Positions 37,461 to 48,628 of a DNA stretch of 64,000 bases are shown piece after piece. Position numbers and translations under genes: made by a program. The notes below the pieces were generated by a model. The model did not search any database and was not told the origin of the DNA. It saw only the letters and a list, made by a program, of their open reading frames with translations. The DNA lies in contig CAVVDM010000011.1 of the NCBI GenBank assembly GCA_963746885.1, positions 124,001-188,000 on the forward strand, written 5' to 3'. The stretch's first letter is position 1; each line of letters starts with the position of its first letter. The stretch comes from DATARH01 sp963746885 (GTDB lineage: Bacteria; Pseudomonadota; Alphaproteobacteria; ATCC43930; CGMCC-115725).

Positions 37461-38453
37461 CGCGGGGCGAAGGCATCCAGCAATATGTCCTCGCATACCG
37501 GGTCGGCGGCCGATTCGCCGGCGCAGCGCTCAAACCCGACGCCGCATCGCCGGGCAGACCGTGCTCCGAGAAAAAACAGCCGCATCGCCACGGCAACGCC
37601 GATGCCCGAGACCGACCGCCAGTCGGCCTCGTAGAACATGCCGCGGGTGAACGGAGCGGTGATGGCTTCATAGGACGGGAAGTAATCGACGTCGTCGAAT
37701 TCCTGGCATAGCTGCCCGGCCACGGCCCGCAGCACGGCCTTTGAGTAGGTGGTGGCGCTCAGCACGTGCTGGTCGGAGGCGGTGGCGGTTAAGGGTACCG
37801 GCGACACCGTCACAATAAATCTGACGTTACCGTTGCGGGTTTTCAGCATTTCACGAAACGAAACGAAATTTTTATAGGTCTCATCGAAAGAAAAATTCTT
37901 GAAGATGAAGCGGTCAGGGTCCGGATCGTGGGCGATCCTGCCGGGCGCCGTCGGATAGACGGTGCCGCTGTGTCGGTCGATCCAGGCTCCGGTCAAGCCG
38001 AAGGTGAAGATGAACAGGTCGACCGCGGAGAACACCTCGCGCACCCGCTGCAAATGATAGCGTCGGTGCGTCATCACGTCGTCCGGGGTGGCGAAGCCCT
38101 GCGGCTCGACGGATGGGCGCTGGGCGTCGAAAAACCGCCCATCCCTTTGCCAGACCGGATGGGCCGGCGACAATTCGCCGAAGGCCTCCCGCGCCAGTTG
38201 CAGGAGCTGCGCCGCCGTATAGATGTTGCCGTATCGCGCCGAATAGATCCCGTATCCGAATTTTACGCGCAACCTCCGCGTCGAGGCCGGGCGGCGGCGG
38301 CTCGGCGTCGACCACCCGGAAACCCGACTTGCGCAGGTGATGGCCGATGTGCTGGGCAAAGCAGCTTCCGGCTGTGGCGATCCGGTCGTCGCTGGCGATC
38401 GGGAACTTCTTGCGGTAGAGCGCGTCGATGCGAAGCGGGCTTTGCTCGGTCAC
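37457..38453 (-). CDS. GSCFA domain-containing protein, frameshifted
   Basis: About 330 residues after repair. The namesake motif is seen as IATAGSCFAQHIGHHLRKSG near residue 28, followed by YGIYSARYGNIYTAAQLLQL, DLFIFTFGLTGAWID and FIVTVSPVPLTATASDQHVL, all typical of the GSCFA family, a branch related to SGNH esterases. One shift near 38270 separates the first ~60 residues. It overlaps the next gene by ATGA. The biochemical role of GSCFA proteins is not settled; many lie in polysaccharide loci. Confidence 0.85.
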
Positions 38454-38514
38454 CCCGCTTCGCCGTTACGCCCGCTTGTCGCGCCCCGCATAGGGTGACA
38501 TGGAGCCGGCCTCC

Positions 38515-39775
38515 TCAGGCAATGCCCGCATTGAGCGGGTCGCCGTCGCCCTCGCCGCTGCCGGAGAGCAGCTGGGTCGGAAAGCCGGCCTCGATCAGCG
38601 CCGCGATGATCGTGTCGACGTGGCGGCGGTCGCGGGTCTCGAGCACCACGTCGAGCTCGGCCATCTTGAGCGGCACGTCGTGGAACAGGCGCTGATGGTG
38701 GACTTCGACGATGTTGCCGCCCGCATCGCCGATGATGCTGGCGACCCGGCACAGCGCCCCGGCAGGTCGCTGATATCGGCGCGCACCCGGACCAGGCGCC
38801 CGCTGCGCACCAGGCCGCGCATCAGGACGCCGACAGCAGCCGCGCATCGATGTTGCCGCCGGAGACGACGATGCCGACGCGCTTGCCGGCAAAGCGCTCG
38901 CGGCTCGGCGATCAGGCGGCGAGGCCGGCGGCGCCGGCGCCTTCGGCCACCGATTTCGCGATCATCAGCATGCCGACAGCGCGTTTTCCAGCGCGCTCTC
39001 GGACCAGCAGGATGTCTTCCACCAGTGCCTTGACGATCCGGCGTGTGATCTTGCCCGGTCCTTGACGGCGATGCCTTCGGCGATGGTGGCGCCGGCCGGC
39101 GGTCGGGCTCCGCGCCGCGCAGCACCTCGCGACATTGCGGGGTAGAGCGCCGACTCGACGCCGAAGATCGCGATATCGGGCTTCAAGCGCCTTGGCGGCC
39201 ACGGCGATGCCCGAGATCAGCCCGCCGCCGCCAATCGGCACGACCAGCGCATCGAGCGCGGGATGGTCGGCGAGCATTTCGAGCCCGACCGTGCCCTGGC
39301 CGGCGATGACTGCCGGATCGTCGTAGGGATGCACGAAAACCAGGCCGCGCTCGCGGCAGCGTCGTCGGCGGCGCGGCGCGCCGCGGAGAGGTCGTCGCCC
39401 TTCAGCACCACCTTGGCGCCGAGCGCTCGGTGCGGTCGATCTTGGTGAACGGCGTGCCCTTCGGCATCACGATCGTCGCCGGAATGCCGAGGCGGCGGCG
39501 CGTGGTAGGCGACGCCCTGCGCGTGGTTGCCGGCCGACATCGCGACGACGCCGGCGCGCCGCTCGCTCGGCGCTGAGGCGCAGCAGCTTGTTGAGCGCGC
39601 CGCGCTCCTTGAACGAGCCGGTGGGGTGCAGGTTCTCGAGTTTCAGAAAGACCTCGCAGCCGGACATCTCGGACAGCGCGCGGCGGCGGACCAGTCGGGG
39701 TCTTCGCGCACGGCGCCGGCGATCGCCGCCTCGGCGCGGCGGATATCGTGCGAGCGAGACCGGCAGGTCGGTCAT
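38515..39775 (-). CDS. ilvA: Threonine ammonia-lyase with ACT domain, frameshifted
   Basis: About 410 residues after repair. Converts threonine to 2-oxobutanoate, the first step to isoleucine. PLP lysine in HPTGSFKERGALNKLL, MSAGNHAQGVAYHA, GQGTVGLEML, IGGGGLISGIAVAAKA and VVSGGNID lead to a C-terminal ACT regulatory domain (RADISDLPGALCRVASIIGD). Many shifts: about 39755, 39680, 39560, 39490, 39425, 39355, 39185, 39130, 39060, 38970, 38900 and 38760. Its ATG overlaps the stop of the penicillin acylase gene. Confidence 0.88.
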
Positions 39776-42171
39776 CGCGCCGGCTCCAGGGTCAAGCGTC
39801 GCGGCCGCGGGGCCGCGGTCGGGCACGAGCCAATCGAAGTCGCGCCAGCGCCGCAGCAGGTCGGCATAATGCGGCGACAGCGGATTGCCCGACTGGCCGG
39901 GGACCGCGATCATCATGCGCGAATCGGCGGGCGCCGCAAGGTCGGTGATGATGCGCAGCCCGGCGCCGAAGCGCTGTTCGAAGGGATGCGCCTCGTCGCG
40001 GATCGTCGTCGGGCCGCGGTTGACCGTGTCGTACCCGCCGGCGGTCGGGATCGCGACCCGCAGCCAGTCGCGCAGCAGCGGGCACGCGCTCGAACACGGC
40101 ATTGGGAAAATAGGCGATATGGGCGCGCGCCCCATTGCCATTGGGTCCATGTCGTTGCCGTAGCGCTCGAGCGCAGCTGATGCGAGCGCCGTCATCGAGC
40201 GCTGCGGCGAGCAGCGTGCTCGCAGGTCTCAGCGGCTTGGTCGCTTGCGCTGTCGCACCAGTCGGTGCGCTCGGTCAGCACCGCTTCGATCACCCGCGGC
40301 CGCAGATCCCAATAATCCGGCCGCCGCATCGCCGAGCCGGCGCGGTAAGCACGGCGTGGGCAAAGGCGCGCAGCCAGGCGGTGAACAGCAGCGGCTCGCA
40401 CCTTGTCGCGCATCCATGCGGAAGTCCCATGTGCTGCAGCCGCTGCGATGGCCTGGCCGCGCCGTGTTCGCTCGCGGCGCGATGCTTGGTCATCAGCGGC
40501 ACCAGCCGGCGGCGCCATGAGCGACAGCGTGTCGGCCTGGATCGCGGCGCTGGTCTTCGGGCGACTGCCGCGGTGTCGCCGCAAGCAGCTCCTCGATGCG
40601 CTCGGCACGATTGGGCATGTCCCAGTCGCGGCTGATAGAAATAGGGATAGCTGTCGGGCACGATCTTGTTGTTGGCGCTGACGAAATGGCCCGAGGCGGG
40701 ATTGCGTCGCCTGGGGCAGCTCGTCGAACGGGATGTAGCCCTGCCAGTCGTACTCGCCGGTCCAGCCCGGCACCGGCAGCCAGCCGTCGCCGTTGCGTTG
40801 CGGATCGGGATGCGGCCGGGCGGCGATGAAGCCGATAGTGCCGGCGGTATCGGCATAGACGAAGTTCTGCGGCGGCCCGACGAAGTTCTTGCAGCGCCGT
40901 CGCGAAAGCGGTCCAATCGGTGGCGCGGTCGATGTTCCAAAGCGGCTTCGGCGCTGCGGTCGCTGTCGTCGAGCAACGGTCGCCTGCAGCGCCAGCACAT
41001 AGCCGGGTTCGAAGCGTGCCGCGGCGGCAGCATGTCGGACAGCACCGGGCCATGCCGGGTGCTGCGCACGGTCAGCGTGACCGGCGCCGCCGCCGCGCAC
41101 CGCGATCGTTTCCTCGCCGGGTGACAAAGGCGGCGCTGCCGTCGGGCGTCAGGTAGCGGCCGGGTCGGTCGGGGTCGAGCTTCTCGATGAACAGGTCTTC
41201 GATGTCGGCTGTCGGTGCTGGTGAAGCCCCAGGCGATGCGGCCGTTGTGGCCGACCATGACAAGCGGCGTGCCGGCGACGGTGGCGCCGGCGATCTCGCG
41301 CTCCGGCGTCTTCGAGCCGGGCCAGATACCAGAAGCCCGGCGCGCCGAAGGCGAGATGCGGGTCGTTGGCGAGGAGCGGCTTGCCGCTCTCGGTGTGGGC
41401 GCCGGCGACGACCCAGTCGTTCGAGGCGTAGATCGGGCCGAGCGTCGTCAGGCGGCAGCGCGCGCAAAGAGCGCGGCAGCGGCAGCTGGCGATAGACGCT
41501 GGCCAGCGCCGCCAGCGTGGTCGGCGCGTCCTTCGGGGTAGTCCGGGATAGAGGAACGGCGAGCTCGTCCGGCGACACGGTGCTGCGCGAGGCGCGCGCG
41601 CAGCAGCTCGCCGCGGTAGTTGCCGGCCAAGCTGGAGATCCATCAGCTTGCCCCAGACCAGCGTGTCGGCCGGGCTGCCACGGGCTCGGGCTTGAAGCGC
41701 GAGCAGCAGGAATTCGGGCGGCAGCGCACCGTGCCGCGTGCGTGATATAGGCGTTGACGCCGGCGGTATAGGCGTCGAGCGCGCGGCGCACCGCGCTGGC
41801 GACAGTGCGGCACTTGCCGGCCTCGGCCCGGCGATAGAGGCCGAGCATGCGCATCTGCCGGTCGATGGCGACGGCCGCGCTCGCCGAACATTCGGCCAGC
41901 CGTCCCGCGCCGAAGCGGCGCTGCAGCTCCATCTGGAACAGCCGGTCCTGGGCGTGGACGAAGCCGAGCCCGAAGGCGGCATCCTCGTCGTCTGCCGGCG
42001 GTGATCGTGCGGAACGCCGTCGGCGTCGCGCGCGATCGTGACCGGCGCCTTGAAGCCCGTGACGGCGATCCGGCCATCGATCTGCGGCAGCGACGAGCGC
42101 AGCGCAGAAAGAGCCGCCGCCGGCCAGCACCAGCAGCAGCGCGAGGAGGCGACCGCGATGCGGGCAATCAT
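39772..42171 (-). CDS. Penicillin acylase family protein (Ntn hydrolase), frameshifted
   Basis: About 795 residues after repair, the usual proenzyme length. N-terminal signal or anchor from MIARIAVAS, alpha-chain segments IDGRIAVTGFKAPVTIARDA and GLGFVHAQDRLFQMELQRRF, then the beta-chain start: the nucleophile Ser in YASNDWVVAGAHTESGKP and LLANDPHLAFG. Further blocks are VGHNGRIAWGFTSTD, WTGEYDWQGYIPFDELP and a C-terminal VPGQSGNPLSPHYADLL. Cleaves amides such as acyl-homoserine lactones or beta-lactam side chains in this family; the substrate is unknown. More than 15 single-base shifts are spread along it. It overlaps ilvA by ATGA. Confidence 0.85.
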
Positions 42172-42276
42172 CGGCTGCCACGACCCGCGCATATCCCTGC
42201 CGCCCGGTCCCGGCAAGACCGGGCTGATTCGGGACAAGCCGGGTGTGCGGCGGACAGCAGGCCGGCGTCAGTCCGA

Positions 42277-43437
42277 TCATGCGCCCACAGCAGCTCGCGC
42301 AGGATGCGGCGCGGTCGCCGTCGAGATCCGGCGCCGGCGGGCGCGGTCGGCGGATCGGCGAAGGCCGAGAATCTTCATCGGATTGCCGGCCAGCTGCAGC
42401 GCGCCGGTCGCCGGATCGTCGACCTGGACCAGCATGTTGCGCGCCGCACCTGGGGATGCGCCAGGGCCTGTGTCGACGTTGTTGATCGGTCCGCAGGGAA
42501 CGCCGGCGCGCGTCGAGCACTGCGAGCCAATGCGGCGGTGGTCTTGGGGCAGATGACCGCCTCGATCTCGGCCTTCAGCGCCGGCTGGTGCTGGTTGCGC
42601 AGCGGGTTGCGTCTTGAACAGCGGGTTGTCGGCGAGCTCGGGCGGCCCAGCGCCTGCGGTCAGTTTGACGAACAGCCCGTCATTGCCGGCGGCGATGATG
42701 ACATGGCCGTCCTTGGTGGCGAAGGCCTCGAACGGCGTGATCGAGGGATGGCGCGCGCCCATCGGGCCGGGGATCTGCCGGTCGTCGTGTAGCGCATGAT
42801 AGCGTTTTCGAGCAGCGCGATCTGGCAATCGAACAGCGCGACGTCGATCTTGGTCCCTCGCCGGTGCGCTCGCGGTGCAACAGGGCGGCATTGAGCGCGA
42901 CTGCCGTGAATAGGCCCGCCGGCGATGTCGCCGACCGAGGTGCCGACGCGCATCGGCGGGCCGTCGGGATAGCCGGTGATGCTCATGATGCCGCCCATGC
43001 CCTGCACGACCATGTCGTAGGCGGGTGGTGGGCGTAGGGGCCGGTATGGCCGAAGCCCGAGGCGGCGGCGTAGATCAGCCGCGGATAGCGCGCATGCAGG
43101 GTCTCCCAGCCATAGCCGAGCTTCTCCATCGTCCCGGCGCGGAAGTTTTCGACCAGCACGTCGCGCCTTGTCGAGCAGCTGCTCGAAGATGTCGCGGTCG
43201 GCCGTCGGCCTTGAGATCGAGGACGATCGATTCCTTGCCGCGGTTGAGCGACACGAAATAGGTCGATTTGCCGTCGATGAACGGCCCGTATTGGCGGGCA
43301 TCGTCGCCGGTTGTCGGCGTTTCGACCTTGATGACGCGGGCGCCCAGCTCGTTCAGCAGCATCGTGCAATAGGGGCCGGCGAGCATGCGCGACAGATCGA
43401 CGACAGTGATGCCGGAAAGGGGGCCAGCCTGTGCCAT
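42277..43437 (-). CDS. CaiB/BaiF family CoA-transferase, frameshifted
   Basis: About 390 residues after repair. Begins MAQAGPLSGITVVDLSRMLA and GPYCTMLLNELGARVIKVE, followed by SLNRGKESIVLDLK (Asp at the CoA-ester position region) and, in other frames, RYPRLIYAAASGFGHTGPYA, VGDIAGGPIHG-like and RQIPGPMGARHPSITPFEAF. These are conserved class III CoA-transferase blocks. The gene is fully covered but shifted near 43220, 43170, 43030, 42905, 42860, 42790, 42625, 42540 and 42460. It moves CoA between organic acids; substrate unknown. Confidence 0.87.
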
Positions 43438-43527
43438 GCCTTCAATCCTCCTGGCAATCCTGATGGTGTGGGCGAAGGGTCAATGGCCCGAAGCACGCAC
43501 GACGATGCTCGGCTACGCGGCGGCGCG

Positions 43528-44177
43528 TCAGTTGCCGGGCGGTGCGGCAATGCCGATCTGGTCGGCGAGCCGTACAAGCTGGGCGACGCCGGTCGCCTGC
43601 ATCTTCCGCATGACTTGACGTCGGTGCATCTTCACCGTCATCTCGCTGACCCCGAGTTCGCCGGCGATCTGTTTGTTGAGCCGCCCGGCGACGACCAGCG
43701 ACATGACTTGGCGCTCGCGCGCGGTCAGCGTGTCAAAGCGTATGCGCAACTCGGAGAGCCGCAGGTCGCCGACACGCCGGGCGCGGTCCCGTTCAAGCGC
43801 CGTCCCGACGGCGTCGAGCAGATCCTGGTCGCGGAACGGTTTCGTCAGAAACTCGACCGCCCCGGCCTTCATCGCACGCACCGACATCGGGATATCGCCA
43901 TAGCCGGTAATGAAGATGATCGGCATTTGCGCCTCGGCCTGCGTCAGGTCGCGCTGCATGTCGAGGCCGCTGCGGCCGGGAAAGCGAACATCGAGCACAA
44001 TGCAGCCCGGCCGATCCGGCCGCTCGCTCTGCAGGAATTCCTGCGGCGAGGCAAACAGCTCGACCTCGAACCCAACCGACCTGCAACAGGTTGTCGAGCG
44101 CCTTGCGCATCGACTGCATCGTCGTCGATCACGACAATCGCCGGCGTCACTTCGCTCGATCCATTGTGCTCTTGCAT
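43528..44177 (-). CDS. FixJ/TodT-like response regulator, frameshifted
   Basis: About 215 residues. The receiver domain shows PAIVVIDDDAV at the start, the phospho-acceptor Asp in VLDVRFPGRSGLDM, the Thr in IIFITGYGDI and the Lys in EFLTKPFRDQDL. A LuxR-type HTH follows (LTARERQVMSLVVAGRLNKQ, then EMTVKMHRRQVMRKM). Shifts near 44120 and 44085 separate the first 20 residues. An alternative start is ATG 44198. No sensor kinase lies nearby, so it is an orphan here. Confidence 0.85.
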
Positions 44178-44202
44178 GTCGCCGACTTCAGTAAGCATCG
44201 CG

Positions 44203-44852
44203 TCAATAATTACGCCCATAGCGCTCAAAAACGGCATTAAAATCGCGCACAGCGGCGCGCGGCCCCTGGGGATAGGACCAGACCGCACCGATCACGGCGA
44301 GAAAATCGGCGCCGGCCTCGACCAGCGGGCCGCAATTCTCCTGGGTAATGCCGCCGATCGCGCAGCACGGCACAACCGTCGTTTCGGACCAATCGGCCAG
44401 CAGCTCGGGCTGCGCGCGATACTTCGCGCCGGCCTTGGTGCCGCTCGGAAAGAAGGCGCCAAACGCAACGTAATCGGCGCCTGCCTCGGCGGCGACGATG
44501 GCGCGGTGCCGGCTGTCGCCGCAGGTGACGCCGACGATCCGGTCCGGCCCAAGCAGCCGGCGCGCCTCGGCAAACGGCATGTCCTCCTCGCCGACATGCA
44601 CGCCGTCGCAATCGAGCTCGGCGGCAAGATCGGGCCGGTCGTTCATGATGAAGGCCACGCCGTGCTGCTGCGCGATCGGCTGCAAAACCCTCGCGGCGCG
44701 CCTGACCGTGGCATCGTCGACCTCCTTGAGCCGCAGCTGCAGGCACGCGACATCGCCGCCGGCGAGCGCCTCTTCGAGGTCCCGGGCGAAACGGTCAGGG
44801 TCGAGCGCGGGCGGCGTGATCAGGTAAAGCCGGGTGGTCGCCCGCCCGGCAT
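44203..44852 (-). CDS. thiE: Thiamine phosphate synthase
   Basis: About 215 residues, TIM barrel. Couples HMP-pyrophosphate and thiazole phosphate. TRLYLITPPALDPDRF, CLQLRLKEVDDA, FIMNDRPDLAAELDCDGVHV, GVTCGDSRHRAIVAAE, YVAFGAFFPSGTK and CAIGGITQENCGPLVEAGAD are the family blocks. No in-frame ATG precedes them; the ATG at 44852, with AGAGGGG upstream, is one base out of phase and is the likely start. The 128 bases before it contain no clear gene. Confidence 0.88.
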
Positions 44853-44980
44853 CGCCCTGCCCCTCTTCTCTGCGAATGTTCAGTCCTTCCCTTGATGAAC
44901 TTGATGATCCGCGCCAGCATGTCGAGCGCCTCGGCCCTCGCAGCGCTCCTCGTGGCGGGGCGGATCGAAGGTCCCCCTTT

Positions 44981-45426
44981 TTAGCAAAATGCTGCGGCCG
45001 AGGCGAGAAAATCGGCGCAGCGCCGGCGCAGCGCCTCCGGGACACCAAAAAATCGGCCGCCAAGGTCGAGCAGCGCGGCCGGGCGCGCCGTGACGAGACG
45101 GGCGCCTTTCCGGCCCGCGATATCCGCGAGGCGCCCGGCGATTTCGGCGGGGCCGGTGAACACGATGCCCTCGATCCCGGCGCGGATCGCCGCCTGGGCG
45201 GCGCCGGCATCGTCGCCGCAATCGAGCAACGTCGTGAATCGCGCCGCCGGCACGGCATCGCGCGCCGCTTTCACGAGGCGCGCCGAACCAGCCCGGTCCC
45301 GCGTAAATACCCGCATCGGGCGCGCTGGCCAGGACGATCGTCCCTCCCCGCCTCCGCCGCCGCGGTCAGCGCGGCGACGGCGTGCGCTAGCGCGTGGACG
45401 ACGATGAGAGCGGGGCGTCCAAGGCC
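44981..45426 (-). CDS. Unrecognised protein between gap and thiE, frameshifted
   Basis: About 150 residues after repair. Readable pieces are ALIVVHALAHAVAALTAAAE, YAGPGWFGALVKAARDAV after repair, ARFTTLLDCGDDAGAAQAAI, EGIVFTGPAEIAGRLADIAG and GGRFFGVPEALRRRCADFLA. It lacks signal and membrane segments and looks like a small alpha/beta protein; the alternating strand-helix pattern recalls part of a TIM barrel but no catalytic motif is recognised. It starts at the end of gap and shares its strand. The exact start is unclear; a shift lies near 45335. Confidence 0.5.
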
Positions 45427-45429
45427 GGC

Positions 45430-46455
45430 TCAGTGCATCGCAGCCGAAATAGGCGGCGACCTCGACCATCCGGTTCGAGAAGCCCCACTCGTTGTCGTAC
45501 CACGACAGCACCCGGACAAAGCGTCTTGTCGAGCACCTGGGTCTGGGTCACGTCGAACGTCGAGCTGTGCGAATCGTGGTTGAAATCGACCGACACCGTG
45601 GCGTCGCGTGTTGATGCCGACAATGCCTTTCAAGCGGTTCGACGTTCGCCGCCTCTTCCATCAGCGTGTTGACCTCGTCGGCCGAGGTGTCGCGCGCCGG
45701 CGTCGAACATGAAGTCGATCAGCGACACGTTCGGCGTCGGCACGCGGATCGCGGTGCCGTCGAGCTTGCCCTTGAGCGCCGGCAGCACCAGCCCGACCGC
45801 GCGCGGCCGCGCCGGTCGAGGTCGGGATCAGCGACATCGCCGCGGCGCGGGCGCGGCGCAGGTCGTTGTGCAGCGTGTCGAGCAGGTTCTGGTCGCCGGT
45901 ATAGGAGTGGATCGTGGTCATGTAGCCGCGCTCGATGCCGATCGCCTGGTGCAGCACATTGGCGACCGGCGCCAGGCAGTTGGTCGTGCACGACGCGTTC
46001 GAGACGACCTGTGTGGCCGGGCTTCAGCTCGTCGTGGTTGACGCCTATAGCACGACGGTGATGTCGGCGCCGTCGGCCGGGGCCGAGATGAGACCTTCTT
46101 GGCGCCGGCCTCGAGGTGCTTGGCGGCGGCCTCGCGCTTGGTGAAGATGCCGGTGCATTCGAGCACGACATCGACCCCGAGCGCCTTCCACGGCAGCTTG
46201 CGCCGGGTCGCGCTCGGCGGTGACGCTGGATCGTTGCCGCGTGCCGGCATCCATCCAGTTGTCGCCGGTCGGTGACCTCGCCGGGAAAGCGGCCGTGCAC
46301 GCTGTCGTACTGCAGCAGGTGCGCGTTGGTCGCGACCGGTCGCCAGATCGTTGATGCCGACGACCTCGATTCGCTGATCGGCGCTGCTCGAGGATCGCGC
46401 GCAGCACCAGCCGGCCGATGCGGCCGAAGCCGTTGATCGCTACCCGTACCGCCAT
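45430..46455 (-). CDS. gap: Glyceraldehyde-3-phosphate dehydrogenase, type I, frameshifted
   Basis: About 335 residues after repair. NAD site VRVAINGFGRIGRLVLRAIL, catalytic Cys region before LAPVANVLHQAIG, HSYTGDQNLLDTLHNDLRRA, SLIPTSTGAA, GTAIRVPTPNVSLIDFMFD and the end SWYDNEWGFSNRMVEVAAYF are all present in one frame or another. Shifts near 46390, 46340, 46270, 46230, 46205, 46090, 46015, 45810, 45705, 45640, 45610 and 45520. It follows tkt by 40 bases, so both may serve the same pentose/triose route. Confidence 0.92.
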
Positions 46456-46495
46456 GACGCGTCCTCCTTATGCTGCCGTAGGCTGCGGCCGGTTG

Positions 46496-48547
46496 CTAGA
46501 GCCGTTTGCGGACCAGCTGCGACGATCCGCTTGCGCCGTGATGCCGAAATGGCGGATAGAGCTCCTCGGCCGGCGCCGACGCGCCAAACCGTCATGCCCG
46601 ACGAAGGCCTCGTCGCGGCCCGACATAGCGGTCCCAGCCCTGGCGCGACGCCGGCCTCGACGCGCGATCCGCAGGCGCCGCGCCGAGCACCGCTTGCGAT
46701 AGGCCTCGTCCTGGCTGGCTCGAACAGCTCCAAGCACGGCATCGAGACCACGGCGGCGCCGATGCCGTCGGCCTGCAGCGCGTCGCGCGCCGTCGATCGC
46801 GAGCGCGACCTCGGAGCCGGTGGCGAGCAGGGTCACCTGCGCGCGCGGCCGTCGGCCTCGCGCCAGCACGTAGGCGCCGCGCGCCGAGCGGTTGTCGTCG
46901 TCGCGCCGCGGTGCGCAGCGGCGGCAGGTTCTGGCGGGTCAGCGCCAGCGACCGACGGCGCCCGGCGTGTGCTGCAAGCGCGAGCGCCCAGCACTCGGCG
47001 GTCTCGACCGCGTCGGCCGGGCGGAAGACGTGCAGGTTGGGGATCGCCCGCAGCGCCGCCAGATGCTCGACCGGCTGGTGGGTCGGCCCGTCCTCGCCGA
47101 GGCCGATCGAATCGTGGGTCATCACGTAGATCACGCGCTAGCTCCATCAGCGCCGCCAGGCGGATCGCCGGCCGGCAGTAGTCGGTGAAGATCAGGAAGG
47201 TGCCGCCATAGGGGATCAGCCCGCCATGCAGCGCCATGCCGTTCATCGCCGCCGCCATGCCGTGCTCGCGCATGCCATAATGCATATAGCGCCCGCCGAA
47301 CTCGCCGGGCGTCATCGGCCGTCAGTCGCCTTGGTCTTGGTGTTGTTCGAGCCGGTGAGGTCGGCCGAGCCGCCGATCAGCTCGGGCACCGCGGCGGTCA
47401 GCGCCTCGAGCACCTCCCCGATCGCCTTGCGGGTCGCCGAGCTTGGCGTTCTTGGCGCGGACCATTCGCCGCTAGAGCTTCGCGAGCGCCGGCGTCCAGT
47501 CCGCTCGGCAGCTCGCCCGCCTGCCGGCGCTCGAATTCGGCCCGCTTGTCGGGCGTGCATCGCGGCGAGCCGCTGCTGCCCAGGCCGCCCGCAGCGCTCG
47601 CGCCGCGCGCGCCGGCGGCGCGCCAGGCGGCGCAGCAGATCGTCGGGGATCTCGAACGGCCGGATTGGGCCAGCCGAGCCTCTCGCGCGGCGCCCTTGAT
47701 CTCCTCGGCGCCGAGCGGCGAGCCGTGCGCTCGCGGCGGTGCCCGGCCTTGGTCGGCGCGCCGTAGCCGATGATCGTGCGGCAGGCGATCAGGCGTCGGC
47801 GCTGGTCGGCTGCGCCTCGGCGAGCGACCGCGGCGGCGATCGCCGCCGGGTCGTGGCCGTCGACGCGCTGCGCCGCCCAGCCATAGGCGCGCGAAGCGCA
47901 TCAGCATGGTCGGTCGACGATGGCGAGCTCGGTCGGGCCGTCGATCGTGATGCGAGTTGTCGTCGAGCAGAACGATCAGGCTGTCGAGCCTCAGATGCCC
48001 GGCGAGCGACAGCGCCTCGTGGCTGATGCCCTCCATCAGGCAGCCGTCGCCGCGATCACGTAGGTGCGGTGATCGACCAGGTCGGCGCCGAAGCTCGGCG
48101 CGCAGATGGCGCTCGGCGAGCGCCATGCCGACCGCATTGGCGAGGCCCTGGCCGAGCGGCCCGGTGGTCGTCTCGATGCCGGTCGCCATGGCCGTATTCG
48201 GGATGGCCGGCGGTGCGGCTGCCGAGCTGGCGGAAGTGCTTCAGCTCGTCGATCGTCATGTCCGGGTAGCCGGTCAGGTGCAGCAGCGCATAGAGCAGCA
48301 TCGAGCCGTGCCCGGCCGACAGCACGAAGCGGTCGCGATCGGGCCAGTCGGGGGCTGCGGATCGAACTTGAGGAACTTGCGTGAACAGCACCGTGGCGAC
48401 GTCGGCCATGCCCATCGGCATGCCCGGATGGCCGGAATTGGCCTGCTGGACGGCGTCCATCGCGAGCGCGCGCATCGCGTTCGCCATGCGGCGCAAGCGA
48501 GGGTTGACCGGCGGCGGCAGAGGGGGAGCGGTTTCGGTCATGGCCAT
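46496..48547 (-). CDS. tkt: Transketolase, frameshifted
   Basis: About 665 residues after repair. N-terminus MAMTETAPPLPPPV, then MDAVQQANSGHPGMPMGMAD, RFVLSAGHGSMLLYALLHLT, GTTGPLGQGLANAVGMA in pieces, the ThDP site GDGCLMEGISHEALSLAGHL, and MIYVMTHDSIGLGEDGPTHQ with PVEHLAALRAIPNLHVFRPA from the pyrimidine domain. The C-terminal HFGITAQA leads to a stop at 46496-46498 in the repaired frame. More than 20 single-base shifts. Carries two-carbon units in the pentose phosphate pathway. Confidence 0.92.
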
Positions 48548-48579
48548 CGATCCACTTCCAGATTCCTGTGATTGCCGCC

Positions 48580-48607
48580 AATCTAGCGCGTAACGCGTAT
48601 TTCGCAA
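48580..48607 (-). promoter_or_regulatory. Possible promoter for tkt-gap with a palindrome in the spacer
   Basis: On the minus strand TTGCGA (48607-48602) and TAGATT (48585-48580) are 16 bases apart. The spacer contains the inverted repeat CGCGT-T-ACGCG, a candidate operator. The tkt start lies about 33 bases downstream of the -10. Confidence 0.4.
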
Positions 48608-48628
48608 ACGCCGAGCATCGCGCGCGGC

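Noticed and set aside
44853..44980. Small peptide LDMLARIIKFIKG near thiE as a leader peptide
   Set aside because: No ribosome site or conserved end; it lies in a frameshift-prone stretch and cannot be supported.
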